The notes: generated by a model not told the origin, from the sequence alone. 64,000 nucleotides of DNA from Sphingobacteriaceae bacterium (GCA_002319075.1 NVQB01000001.1:5518001-5582000); one strand, 5' to 3'. Positions 8,014-15,833 are shown, counted from the stretch's first letter. Numbers and translations are program-made.

Positions 8014-8232
8014 GTGACACGCGATAAACTCAAAAAGAAAATCGGACAACGGATCATCGAATTCCGGGAACAAAAAGGTTGGAGTCAAGCCGATCTGGCG
8101 AGAGCTTGTAGTAAAGACAGACAAGCTATTGAAAAACTTGAGAATGGGAAGGTGAATCCAACGCTCTATACTTTGCTTGAAGTTGCGAATGCTTTGGAAA
8201 TTTCATTAGCTAAATTAGTTGATTTAAGTTAG
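8014..8232 (+). CDS. Xre/Cro-C1 family regulator 2
   Basis: This 72-residue HTH_3 protein reads 'IGQRIIEFREQKGWSQADLARACSKDRQAIEKLENGKVNPTLYTLLEVANALEISLAKLVDL', a textbook Cro/C1 domain. The start is a GTG at 8014 (gtgacacgcg); no ATG precedes it in frame. It probably represses its own promoter and the divergent SymE-like gene through the TGACAA half-sites in the 95-base spacer. It shares only the fold with regulator 1, so the two SymE copies seem to be under different control. Confidence 0.85.
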   Translation: MTRDKLKKKIGQRIIEFREQKGWSQADLARACSKDRQAIEKLENGKVNPTLYTLLEVANALEISLAKLVDLS

Positions 8233-8259
8233 TTATATTACATTATAAACTCAATTCAT

Positions 8260-8871
8260 ATGTACAAATTTATATTCGTTATCATACTTTGTGTTATGGA
8301 ATGTAAGTCCCAGCGGCTGCCTTCTCCAGAAGAGTTATTAGGAAAGCAAGACAATGCAAAACTTAAGAAACCTAAGTTTAATCCAAAGGCGAAATATAAA
8401 TCTGTTAGTACAATATTTGAAACGAAAGATAATCGACTAGAGTACATGATATCAAATATGGCTACATATTGTAAAGATGGACCAATATATTATAGTGGCT
8501 TCAAAAACATTTATTATAACACAGACCTCGCTGTGATTGATACGAATAAAGCCTCAAGCGGCCTACTAATCACGGTAAAAATGTCTGACAATAATTTGCT
8601 TGTATTTATGTTTCACTTTTTATGCGATTTTAATAATAAAGAAACCGGACTTGTAAATGTTACGTATTTTAATTATAAGTATGGAGAAGTAGATCGATCA
8701 ACTGCGAAGACCTTCAACATTAGAAGAAAAAGACTATATCCCAAAAATAATATATATACAGAAGAGTTAATTTGCGGAAAAGTCAGCTTTATTCTCGAAA
8801 ACAGTAATAACAATAAAGTTAAAATGATATTTTCAGGAAAAGAAATTGAACTTGAACCACAAGTTTTATAG
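8260..8871 (+). CDS. Exported protein of unknown function
   Basis: This 203-residue protein has an N-terminal hydrophobic segment (YKFIFVIILCVMEC) that works as a signal peptide. The Cys at 15 may be a lipobox (weak). The rest is a polar, beta-rich domain with 'YYSGFKNIYYNTDLAVIDTNK' and 'GLLITVKMSDNNLLVFMFHFLCDF'. I recognise no family. It follows regulator 2 by 27 bases on the same strand and could share its promoter. Confidence 0.55.
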   Translation: MYKFIFVIILCVMECKSQRLPSPEELLGKQDNAKLKKPKFNPKAKYKSVSTIFETKDNRLEYMISNMATYCKDGPIYYSGFKNIYYNTDLAVIDTNKASSGLLITVKMSDNNLLVFMFHFLCDFNNKETGLVNVTYFNYKYGEVDRSTAKTFNIRRKRLYPKNNIYTEELICGKVSFILENSNNNKVKMIFSGKEIELEPQVL

Positions 8872-8898
8872 TGATTCTTAATTCAATATTTTCATGCG

Positions 8899-9789
8899 TT
8901 AATTTTGCCTATCGTCTGGGTAAGGAATGAAATTTGAATGCTCTATATTTGAAATTAAAAAACTCCAGATTTCTTTTAGCAAATCTAATTTACTCAGAAA
9001 TAATTCACTTGCAGGAACATTCAAATTGTTATATCCTACAATTTTTTGATTTTCAAAAGTGTAAGTTCCATTATAAAAGGAATAAGTTAAAGACTTTGTG
9101 TTTTTTTTAGCGAAGTAAATATAATTCGTATGCATTGTATTTCTAAAACGCCCAAAGAACAGCAAAAACTCTTTATCCTCTTTCACCCTGTCTTTTGGAT
9201 ATTTTTCGGCCTTCTTAAATAATAAGTCCGTCTTACGTGTGATCGGAACGTGCGTTAAATGAATGTCGATTGAACTTTCTTTAAAAGCACCTAAGTCAAT
9301 TTCATTGAGAGCTGATCGTTTAAATTTGTTTATAATATCCTTACAAGAAGAGCTTAATAATTTTTCTTTTTCATCAGGTGAAGCGACAGCATCACACAAT
9401 AGCGTTACACAAAGTTCAAATGTCGACCAAGCACCAATAAATAAATTTCGATTTAACGAATTTAAATATGTTTTAATCAACGCCTCTTTTTCAGTTAGTT
9501 CATACAATTTTAGAATATGAGGTTCAAGGTTTGACATTTCATGATCAAAGTGAACTTTCCCCATACGACCCATATCAGATATTTCGAAAGCTAAATTTCC
9601 CATATAGTAGCAGTATCCTATATCATATAAAAAATTATAAAAATCTTTTCTTATATCACCATCAGTGAATTTAACTACGCCTGCTTCTTTTTTTAAACCC
9701 TCAATCCAATTAAGTATGTAATCCGAATTGCGTTTGGATTTGTATTTTTCCTTTCCCAGCTGAAAGTCTTCTGTGTTAATTTTATTCAT
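8899..9789 (-). CDS. HEPN-like protein, unknown function
   Basis: This 296-residue, mostly helical protein carries the motif GRFRNTMHTNYIYF at about 224-237. An Arg-Asn-x-x-His-x-Asn-x-x-Tyr pattern late in a helical bundle is typical of HEPN-superfamily RNases and of their inactive relatives. Here the spacing is Rx3H from the near Arg, or Rx5H from the earlier one. 'NRNLFIGAWSTFELCVTLLCDAV' at about 113-136 fits the first long HEPN helix. HEPN proteins act as RNases in toxin and abortive-infection systems. No nucleotidyltransferase partner is beside it. It runs against the array direction and lies 27 bases from the end of the convergent exported-protein gene. Confidence 0.5.
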   Translation of the reverse strand: MNKINTEDFQLGKEKYKSKRNSDYILNWIEGLKKEAGVVKFTDGDIRKDFYNFLYDIGYCYYMGNLAFEISDMGRMGKVHFDHEMSNLEPHILKLYELTEKEALIKTYLNSLNRNLFIGAWSTFELCVTLLCDAVASPDEKEKLLSSSCKDIINKFKRSALNEIDLGAFKESSIDIHLTHVPITRKTDLLFKKAEKYPKDRVKEDKEFLLFFGRFRNTMHTNYIYFAKKNTKSLTYSFYNGTYTFENQKIVGYNNLNVPASELFLSKLDLLKEIWSFLISNIEHSNFIPYPDDRQN

Positions 9790-9887
9790 GTTATCAGTTT
9801 TTTAAATAAAGGTAGCCATGATCATAACCTTGTCTTGCTACAAAATATAGTTTTCTTAAAATTAAATTTCATTTTTCTCAACATTTC

Positions 9888-10120
9888 AGCAGCACATTTC
9901 ACAAGCACATTTGGCGCTTCTATCCAAGGAAAATATTTTTGTGGCGCCAAATAAGCTTGCAAAATTTCCTCCCCGCCTGTGTGGACATTAGAACGGGCAA
10001 TTTTCCAAATTGCATACCTATCGCACAAAAAATTAAAAGTTCGGACGTAAAAAATTGGGTTGACACTTCTAAAAATTTATCGGCGGACGCGTGACCAGAA
10101 GTTAAACTGTGTGGCGGCAA
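9888..10120 (+). repeat. Cassette-end module A, copy 2 (gene-free)
   Basis: This copy is close to 7041-7267. It has the long hairpin at 9896-9965 (ATTTCACAAGCACATTTGGC arm against GCCAAATAAGCTTGCAAAAT), GCAATTT / AAATTGC at 9997-10013 followed by CTATCGC, and GACCAGAAGTTAAACTGTGT at the right end. Together with the flanking attC-like site and 10249-10589 it fills an 800-base stretch without a convincing gene. Confidence 0.75.
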
Positions 10121-10250
10121 CAAGGTACTAACAGCATGCAAATGCCTCATGCCGGGTTCTTTTTATTTTAAAATCTCAGCGGACATCCGTACATTTATAA
10201 CATTGCGGAAGCCGGCACGAAGGCATGCATGCAATACGTTATGTTCAATG
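10121..10250 (+). repeat. attC-like recombination site 4
   Basis: Outer boxes are TAAC at 10129-10132 and GTTA at 10238-10241. Inside, GCATGC-AAATGCC faces GGCATGCATGC, and TGCCGG faces CCGGCA. The loop carries the segment shared with sites 1 and 5 (GCGGACATCCGTACATTTAT). Its left flank (GGTAC) belongs to the GTTAGTACC type and its right flank (GTTATGTTC) to another, as expected if cassettes of two lineages meet here. The joint is at 10238/10239. Confidence 0.6.
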
Positions 10251-10589
10251 CGCCCGGTGGACGAATTAACATTTCGGCTTGACAAGAACAATAGCATCTC
10301 GGCTGACAATTATTTCTTCATCACGGCTTGACAAGTACATTAGCATTCTCCCTGACAATTGACCTCGTTTCGGACGTTCTTTAATTAATTTTCGCTACGA
10401 CAACCAAGGACAGGTTTTGGACTTTGGTTCGTTAACTGTAAAATCTCGGTGTGTTTATTTTGTTGCTTGCTGACGCTTTTTTCGGCTCCTTCGGAAGCCG
10501 TAGGAACAGCTATCGCTAATTTAGTACATTTGTTTTTGCAAGAGACAGGCAAAAAGCAAATAAGCTAAATTCCAGATTTAATGAAATGT
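10249..10589 (+). repeat. Gene-free cassette start with a 37-base direct repeat
   Basis: Two 37-base units (10275-10311 and 10324-10360) begin CGGCTTGACAAG and end CTGACAATT, with 12 bases between them. Further right are a CGGCTCC / GGAAGCCG hairpin (10483-10500) followed by CTATCGC, and a long hairpin at 10518-10571 with arms AATTTAGTACATTTG and CAAATAAGCTAAATT. The last two are the same two elements as in module B but with different arms. Confidence 0.65.
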
Positions 10590-13229
10590 TCAACTCTTTT
10601 TTATAATAACGTCGTACTTTTTATGTTCAGCCTTAAAAGCTTTAATAATTCCAGTTATTTCATCACCGAGTTTATAAACATCATCAAAATCAGCTGGTAA
10701 TTTACTACTGTGAATATAACCCGCTACTGGAGAGCCAGGAATTTCAACGAATACACCGTACGATTGAATATTTACTATTTTCATTTTATGCTCGCTACCT
10801 TTCTCTAGTTCCAAGTGCTCTTTACTTATAAAATTTGATCCAAAGTCTTCCAATTCTTTAATTGCAGCGCCAAAATTCATCGGTACACTATTATCCTTGT
10901 CAGCAATTATATCGTAGTTGAAAGCAAAATGATCCTGAAAGTATGTGTCCAAATATTTAATGAGTAATTCCGAATGGCGCAGGCTGTTTTGTATTGCTAA
11001 ATGTGAGAAATGACCAACACCCGCCATGTTATTTCCAATTTCCTCAGCAACTGAAACTGTTTTGTACCAAACGTTTTCTGAACAACTTGACAAATAATCT
11101 ATATTCTTTAATAAATCCAAATGAATTATTCCTGAGGTTGAAATAGATACCAAATCGTCAAGATTTACTTTAGTTGTGTCTTGGGATTCGCTTAATATCA
11201 GAGTATTTCGGATCAAAAATAAAAGTTCTTCTTCGATTCTATAGTCTGCGTGGCCATGTGAACTCAAAGTCTGTAGAATAAAAGATGTTTTATGAAAACC
11301 TAAAATTCCCCCTGATCCTTTAGAGTTTTTCAGGTCATTTAATAATTTAAGTATTGCTAATCTAACAAACGGATCCGGTAAATCATCAGAAGGGTCTGAA
11401 TGAAACAAGTTTTTAACGCGTGAATTAGCGTCAGAATAATATACCAAATTACCCCGTAAAAAAACGCGACTTATAATATGATTTGGAATGCGGAATTCTC
11501 CTTTAGTTTGCTTCATTTTTAGTATTTCCTTATCCGTAATATGGCCGCTTTTGCAAAAATCTAAAAATATTTCAATTCCCCTTCTTATATCCCTTCCAGC
11601 CAGACCAGAAATTAATCTCTTAAAAAAATTACTTTGAAATAGGGAAGTAAGAATGCTTTTCAAATAATGAAGTTCATCCGAAGATGGGTAACTAACTTTA
11701 AAACCATTAGAAAGTGTATAAAATTTTTCAGGTGATTTCTCAGCTAGACGGTTTGCATATTTTATTCTACTGTAAATTACCTTTTCAAGTGAAGGAGGAT
11801 TAATACGGAAAATTAAATCTTTAATAACTGTGTCAAGCGGTTTCTCATTTCTATAGTGGTCAAAGGTTGTATCACGAATTGGCAAGAAAACAATGGCTTT
11901 AATGTTATCCTTAATCCAATTGGCAACTTCGAACATCAAAAGCTGCTCCTCTAAATTTCTTTTATCGCAGTTATCTAAAACAATAATTAGTTCCTTACCG
12001 GCATCATGAACAACTTTTCTTATAAAACAGTTTAGAGTGAGATCAATATCAGCTTGAAATTCCAAAATTCTTTCAACTAGAAGACTTTTGTATTTTTCGC
12101 TTTCAGGATCTAGTAATTTTAATGCTCCTTTTTTTACAGATGCTATTTCTTGCTCGTATAATTGCTCAATAAATTCAAGACTATCGTAATCGGCTTTGAT
12201 AGCTGATTTTATTTGCTTAATTAAATTTTGTTTTATCCAGCGATAAATTTCGCTTGCCGTCACGGGAGCATCATTTAAATTCAGGTTTACCCAAAAAGTA
12301 CGGGCGGTAATACTAGCATCCAACGCTACTTCACGTAAATATGTTAGAAAAGTTGATTTCCCAGAACCCACGCTTCCAATTAATAATAAAACTTGGTTAT
12401 TATAATTTTGAGCATTTTCAAGTTTTTTTAAAATTTCGCGAGGTTTAACTTGGTCCTCAATCTCTACAGACGTTTCATTAAGAGGTTTAACTTTTTTGCG
12501 GATTAATTTATCTATGGGCTGCACGTGTGACTCATGCTTTGATACATGCACATAAGCATTTTTAACTATATCTCTCCGCTCAGTCTCTTCATTTGGATTA
12601 AATAGATGTCTGTATTGAATTGAAATAGATTCACCGAATGTATTTCTGGTATTTTGATTCTGAATATGCTTTCCACCTAATAGATTTAGTGGATTCTTAA
12701 ATGCGACATCTGTTCTAATTGACTTGCGAAAATCACTTGCGAATTTATTTAGTTTGCTTTGAGTAAAACAGGATATAAATGAGGAAAAATGAATCTCCGT
12801 TGCTATCCAATTTTTAACTTCAATTTCGAACTCAGGTTTGTCGGAATCCCAAGTGCCTGCAAGAAGTCGGATTCCATCACACGCTAAGACTAACTCGCAT
12901 GGGTTTTGTTTAGAAGGAAATAACCTATTAATTTCTCCAGCGTATAAGCTAGCTTGTCTAAAAGCCTCCTGTAAGTCTTCCTTAGGTTTTTTTGCCTCTA
13001 TCACGACTACTGGAACGCCCCTTATATTCAAGACAAAATCTGGGTAATATAACTGTGCTTTATCTCCCTTTCCTATTAATAATTTTCTTAAACTTTGCTT
13101 TGTTTGAATTTGAGTATTATTAAAACCTAAACCTAATGGTTCCGGATTAGTAACAAGGGGCAAAATCACTTTCATTTCAACGTCACTCTCAGTGACTAGT
13201 TGTTTTGAATCTAGAATATATTCACTCAT
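10590..13229 (-). CDS. HsdR-N nuclease / P-loop NTPase / S1 fusion, likely defence protein
   Basis: The 879-residue protein has three recognisable parts. Residues about 20-140 match the HsdR N-terminal nuclease fold: YYPDFVLNI with D64, then VVIEAKKP with E78 and K80. About 275-600 is a P-loop NTPase of the STAND/KAP sort, with Walker A GSVGSGKST at 285-293, Walker B LIIVLDNCD at 414-422, and a winged-helix-like region behind it. About 806-879 is an S1 RNA-binding domain (VNIQSYGVFVEIPG, GYIHSSKL, GDEITGIIKAF). A nuclease, an NTPase switch and an RNA-binding end in one chain suggest a sensor-effector triggered by RNA or a translation-related ligand; that is inference. The gene runs against the array and lies 32 bases behind the small gene at 13262. 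Confidence 0.75.
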   Translation of the reverse strand: MSEYILDSKQLVTESDVEMKVILPLVTNPEPLGLGFNNTQIQTKQSLRKLLIGKGDKAQLYYPDFVLNIRGVPVVVIEAKKPKEDLQEAFRQASLYAGEINRLFPSKQNPCELVLACDGIRLLAGTWDSDKPEFEIEVKNWIATEIHFSSFISCFTQSKLNKFASDFRKSIRTDVAFKNPLNLLGGKHIQNQNTRNTFGESISIQYRHLFNPNEETERRDIVKNAYVHVSKHESHVQPIDKLIRKKVKPLNETSVEIEDQVKPREILKKLENAQNYNNQVLLLIGSVGSGKSTFLTYLREVALDASITARTFWVNLNLNDAPVTASEIYRWIKQNLIKQIKSAIKADYDSLEFIEQLYEQEIASVKKGALKLLDPESEKYKSLLVERILEFQADIDLTLNCFIRKVVHDAGKELIIVLDNCDKRNLEEQLLMFEVANWIKDNIKAIVFLPIRDTTFDHYRNEKPLDTVIKDLIFRINPPSLEKVIYSRIKYANRLAEKSPEKFYTLSNGFKVSYPSSDELHYLKSILTSLFQSNFFKRLISGLAGRDIRRGIEIFLDFCKSGHITDKEILKMKQTKGEFRIPNHIISRVFLRGNLVYYSDANSRVKNLFHSDPSDDLPDPFVRLAILKLLNDLKNSKGSGGILGFHKTSFILQTLSSHGHADYRIEEELLFLIRNTLILSESQDTTKVNLDDLVSISTSGIIHLDLLKNIDYLSSCSENVWYKTVSVAEEIGNNMAGVGHFSHLAIQNSLRHSELLIKYLDTYFQDHFAFNYDIIADKDNSVPMNFGAAIKELEDFGSNFISKEHLELEKGSEHKMKIVNIQSYGVFVEIPGSPVAGYIHSSKLPADFDDVYKLGDEITGIIKAFKAEHKKYDVIIKKS

Positions 13230-13261
13230 ACTTTCTTGTCTTACAGCTAAGGTACGAAAAT

Positions 13262-13567
13262 CTAATCCTTCAACTGTTTTTTCCTTTCTATCAAGTCGTC
13301 ATATATCTCCAAAGCCAATCCTTCGAGCTTTTCATAAGATTTTATAAGATCAACTCTTTCCACTTTTTGGCGCAGTTCAAGATAGTGCTCAAACAGAGCT
13401 TCTCCCCGCTCATTATCTTTAATGCCAAGCAATATAAAAACTGTATCGCTTAATCCAAGCAAATAAAGTTCCGGCTGCAGACCGAGTTTGTCAAGACCAA
13501 TATTGAGTTTGGAATTAATTAAGTCGTCTTTAATTAAAGAAAGAATAAGTTTTTTGTTATTTTTCAT
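13262..13567 (-). CDS. Small helical protein, probable partner of the HsdR-N/NTPase/S1 protein
   Basis: This 101-residue, charged, all-helical protein (KKLILSLIKDDLINSKLNIGLDKLGL ... EKLEGLALEIYDDLIERKKQLKD) has no family I recognise. It is transcribed ahead of the large nuclease/NTPase gene with 32 bases between them, so the two form a likely operon. Divergent to it is a 71-residue Xre regulator. It could be an adaptor, an inhibitor or a small toxin; the sequence does not decide. Confidence 0.55.
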   Translation of the reverse strand: MKNNKKLILSLIKDDLINSKLNIGLDKLGLQPELYLLGLSDTVFILLGIKDNERGEALFEHYLELRQKVERVDLIKSYEKLEGLALEIYDDLIERKKQLKD

Positions 13568-13575
13568 AGATTTAA

Positions 13576-13709
13576 ATATTTGGAAAGTAAATAGTATTAT
13601 GTAGATATTCGGGACAATATTATTTATATTCTACTTAAATTCCAAATATGTATGTAGAATTTCTCAACAAAAGACTAATAAGTCGATATTTATATCCTGA
13701 TAATCAGGA
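13576..13709. promoter_or_regulatory. Divergent control region with two inverted repeats
   Basis: ATATTTGGAA (13576-13585) faces TTCCAAATAT (13640-13649), and a perfect TCCTGAT-A-ATCAGGA palindrome lies at 13695-13709, six bases before the start of the Xre gene. The arrangement fits autoregulation of the Xre gene and control of the divergent operon. Confidence 0.45.
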
Positions 13710-13714
13710 CAATT

Positions 13715-13930
13715 ATGACAAAACTCGGTTTATTTTTGGCTAAAAAATCAATCAATAAAGCGGAGGTTTCCCGGAGAACAGGAATCAGTACTTCCCGTTT
13801 AAGTCAGTTGACTTTAAATGAAACTACAAAATTACAAGCTGACGAATTATATCTAATCGCTAAAGCAATTCACATAGACCCTTGTGAAGTTCTCAATGAA
13901 GTTTGCGGACATCTAAAACTCGCAAAATAA
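13715..13930 (+). CDS. Xre/Cro-C1 family regulator 3
   Basis: This 71-residue HTH protein reads 'TKLGLFLAKKSINKAEVSRRTGISTSRLSQLTLNETTKLQADELYLIAKAIHIDPCEVLNEVCG'. The turn 'SRRTGISTSRLSQL' is the recognition helix. It starts 148 bases from the divergent small gene at 13567, with a palindrome directly upstream of its ATG. The most likely job is to set expression of the 13567-10590 operon and its own. It is unlike regulators 1 and 2 beyond the fold. Confidence 0.8.
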   Translation: MTKLGLFLAKKSINKAEVSRRTGISTSRLSQLTLNETTKLQADELYLIAKAIHIDPCEVLNEVCGHLKLAK

Positions 13931-13934
13931 ATCA

Positions 13935-13997
13935 ACCATTACCCGCTGACCTGGGTGTATCGACCTAAACCCGTCAACCATACTCGTTGACCTGTGT
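13935..13997 (+). repeat. Direct repeat D, left copy
   Basis: About 63 bases containing GACCTGGGTGTATCGACC, TAAACCCGT and CTCGTTGACCTGTGT recur at 14352-14417 with few changes, flanking the 14031-14339 gene. Inside each copy TGACCTG-[GT]-GTGT occurs twice. Confidence 0.85.
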
Positions 13998-14030
13998 ATA
14001 ATGCGTAAGAAAATTTCTAAAAAATAAAAT

Positions 14031-14339
14031 ATGAAAAATAAATGGAAATTGAGTTTCTGGATTCTTATGGTCATATTTATATCCACGACAACTTTTCTTG
14101 TTTATCAAATAGTTGACCAAGCCGTCACGTTAACCTACTTGCGCGACAGCGATGATGGAACAGAATCAGATTTAAAAGAACTTTCGCAAATTATAAAGGG
14201 AAAACTTGATTTTCACGACTTCAAGCAAATATCGGATCGATACCCCGACTTAACAGACTCCACTTATCTTGGTATGCATAATCTAAAGATCACATTTGGA
14301 CCAGACTTGAAAATAACTTCTATAACAACGCAATGGTAA
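14031..14339 (+). CDS. Single-pass membrane protein, Imm58-like
   Basis: This 102-residue protein has a basic start, one transmembrane helix (WKLSFWILMVIFISTTTFLVYQI), then 'VDQAVTLTYLRDSDDGTESDLKELSQIIKG' and a small soluble domain outside the membrane. The helix followed by '[IV]VDQ[AG]VTxTY' resembles proteins grouped as immunity protein 58 of polymorphic toxin systems. I am not certain of that family name. No toxin gene is beside it. It is framed by two copies of a 63-base direct repeat, so it may have arrived or duplicated as one small unit. Confidence 0.5.
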   Translation: MKNKWKLSFWILMVIFISTTTFLVYQIVDQAVTLTYLRDSDDGTESDLKELSQIIKGKLDFHDFKQISDRYPDLTDSTYLGMHNLKITFGPDLKITSITTQW

Positions 14340-14351
14340 CACAACTCAAAA

Positions 14352-14417
14352 TTACCAATAACCGTTGACCTGGGTGTATCGACCTAAACCCGTTACCCAT
14401 TACTCGTTGACCTGTGT
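14352..14417 (+). repeat. Direct repeat D, right copy
   Basis: This is the second copy of the element at 13935-13997. It keeps GTTGACCTGGGTGTATCGAC, the CTAAACCCGTTACCC segment and TACTCGTTGACCTGTGT. The two copies are about 355 bases apart and head in the same direction. Confidence 0.85.
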
Positions 14418-14429
14418 GAAAGCCAGCCC

Positions 14430-14680
14430 GCATTTTACAAGTACATTTGGCGTTTTCTTTTACTGGCAAATAATTTTTTGTGCGCCAAATAAACTTGTAA
14501 AATCTCCAACAGCCTAAACCCCTATTAGGACGGGCGCTTTTCCAAAGCGCTTTCCTATCGCTCGCAAAAAAATAAACCAGTGCATTTTAAAATCCCCTAG
14601 ACAAGTATTCCGTTCGACATCGTTTCAAAACAAATTTTCGGAACAGTTTCTCGTGGACATCCGGACATACTGTGTAGGGC
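14430..14680 (+). repeat. Cassette-end module A, copy 3 (gene-free, diverged)
   Basis: The long hairpin at 14432-14503 keeps the family core (AAGTACATTTGGCG against CGCCAAATAAACTT). GCGCTTT / AAAGCGC at 14534-14550 followed by CTATCGC replaces the GCAATTT / AAATTGC arms of copies 1 and 2 on both sides. The right part (14565-14680) has drifted from the other copies. No gene is seen. Confidence 0.7.
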
Positions 14681-14800
14681 GCACTAAACATAACAGCAAG
14701 CGTAGCGTTATGCCGGGCATCTTTTTATTTTAATATATCGGCGGACATTTGTACTTTTATAAAAATGCGGACGCCGGCACGAACGCCAGCTTGCGGTCCG
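14681..14800 (+). repeat. attC-like recombination site 5, split by the IS110 element
   Basis: TAAC lies at 14691-14694. GCAAGCGTAGCG faces CGCCAGCTTGC, TGCCGG faces GCCGGCA, and the shared loop segment (GCGGACATTTGTACTTTTAT) is present. The site runs to GGTCCG at 14800 and should continue GTTA; instead the IS begins. The missing right box, GTTACC, is found at 16060-16065, immediately behind the IS. Confidence 0.6.
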
Positions 14801-14804
14801 ATAT

Positions 14805-15833
14805 CTATGATAATTCCAAATTAATTTTGGAATAGTTTTCCTGATAAGGAGTTCCTCTTTTTACAACAGCCATAACGCGTTTTATTAGTTTATTTCGAAT
14901 GGAGTTAATTACCGTCATTTTGTGTTTTCCTTCCGTTACTTTTCTTTCATAATATTGTTTAATGTCTGGGACGTATCTTAATGCCGATATCGCAGCCATG
15001 TGCAACGTGGATTTAAGGTGCATATTTGCAAAGTTAGACGTGCCGGTTCTACCGCGCACACTTGTTCCGGAGGAATGTTCAAACGGCGCTACTCCGCAGT
15101 AACAAGCTAACTGCCTTACATTTTCCATTCTTGTAAAGGCATTCGTATAGATTAACAATTCTGTCGCCAATACTTTACCCACACACTTAACAGAGGAAAT
15201 AAGACTGTACAATCTTTTTAATTCTTCATCCTGATTTATTAATTCCTCCATTCTGCCCTCAACTTTTTTCTTGCATGTCAGTAAACCTTTAAGGGCAGTT
15301 GAATTTAATTTTTCAAGTTCTTTACCCATACTTAAATCTACAAGTTTTAATTCCTGAATTGAAATACGGATGGATTGGTAAGCTTTTGAAAGTCTTTCGC
15401 GATTACTCAACAGATCTTTAAGCTTTTGAAGTGTTGTACCGCTCAATTTAACTAAAACGGCCCTGTCATTGTTAGTCATTGCATAGCGGGCAATTCTGTA
15501 TGAATCGACTTTGTCGGTTTTACCCCTGGTCATTCCCATACTTCTTTTTAAGTGAAGAGCCGACTCCATCCAAACCTTGCATTGCTTTTGTAATAACTCT
15601 GATATTAACTGCCGCGTATATAATCCTGTATGCTCCAGACAAAACAAACAGCGTTCCACTGTGAAAAAATTCTTGTCTTTAAGCCATTTAAACAGGGTTT
15701 TAAATCCTGAATTATTATTCTCAAACTGGTGATAATCTTGGTATCCAGTTGCTGTAATAACACTGACATCCAGCGTTAGTTTTGAAACGTCGATTCCGAC
15801 ATAACAGTCTTGAATTTGGTCTGTTTTTTTCAT
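14805..15833 (-). CDS. IS110-family transposase (DEDD / serine recombinase)
   Basis: This 342-residue protein has the two IS110 domains. The N-terminal RuvC-like DEDD domain shows YVGIDVSKLTLDV at about 12-24, the second acid in LFCLEHTG, and TDKVDSYRIARYA. The C-terminal Transposase_20 domain shows VGKVLATELLIYTN, LACYCGVAPFEHSSGTSVRG with the candidate catalytic serine, and HLKSTLHMAAISAL. Length is usual for the family. IS110 enzymes work with a bridge RNA from the leader and recombine at a short core without target duplication. The frame is intact and the leader is conserved in structure, so the element may be active. Confidence 0.95.
   Translation of the reverse strand: MKKTDQIQDCYVGIDVSKLTLDVSVITATGYQDYHQFENNNSGFKTLFKWLKDKNFFTVERCLFCLEHTGLYTRQLISELLQKQCKVWMESALHLKRSMGMTRGKTDKVDSYRIARYAMTNNDRAVLVKLSGTTLQKLKDLLSNRERLSKAYQSIRISIQELKLVDLSMGKELEKLNSTALKGLLTCKKKVEGRMEELINQDEELKRLYSLISSVKCVGKVLATELLIYTNAFTRMENVRQLACYCGVAPFEHSSGTSVRGRTGTSNFANMHLKSTLHMAAISALRYVPDIKQYYERKVTEGKHKMTVINSIRNKLIKRVMAVVKRGTPYQENYSKINLELS

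Noticed and set aside
9822-10331. Frames of 60-76 codons over module A copy 2 and site 4
   Set aside because: The homologous stretches at 7041-7380 and 14430-14800 do not keep these frames, while the hairpins are kept. Structure, not coding, is conserved.
13935-14417. CRISPR-like reading of the direct repeats
   Set aside because: Only two copies exist, spaced 355 bases with a gene between them, and there are no cas genes. No other regular short repeat was seen in the window.
15479-15664. Plus-strand frame inside the IS110 transposase gene
   Set aside because: It is a shadow of a well-conserved transposase reading frame.
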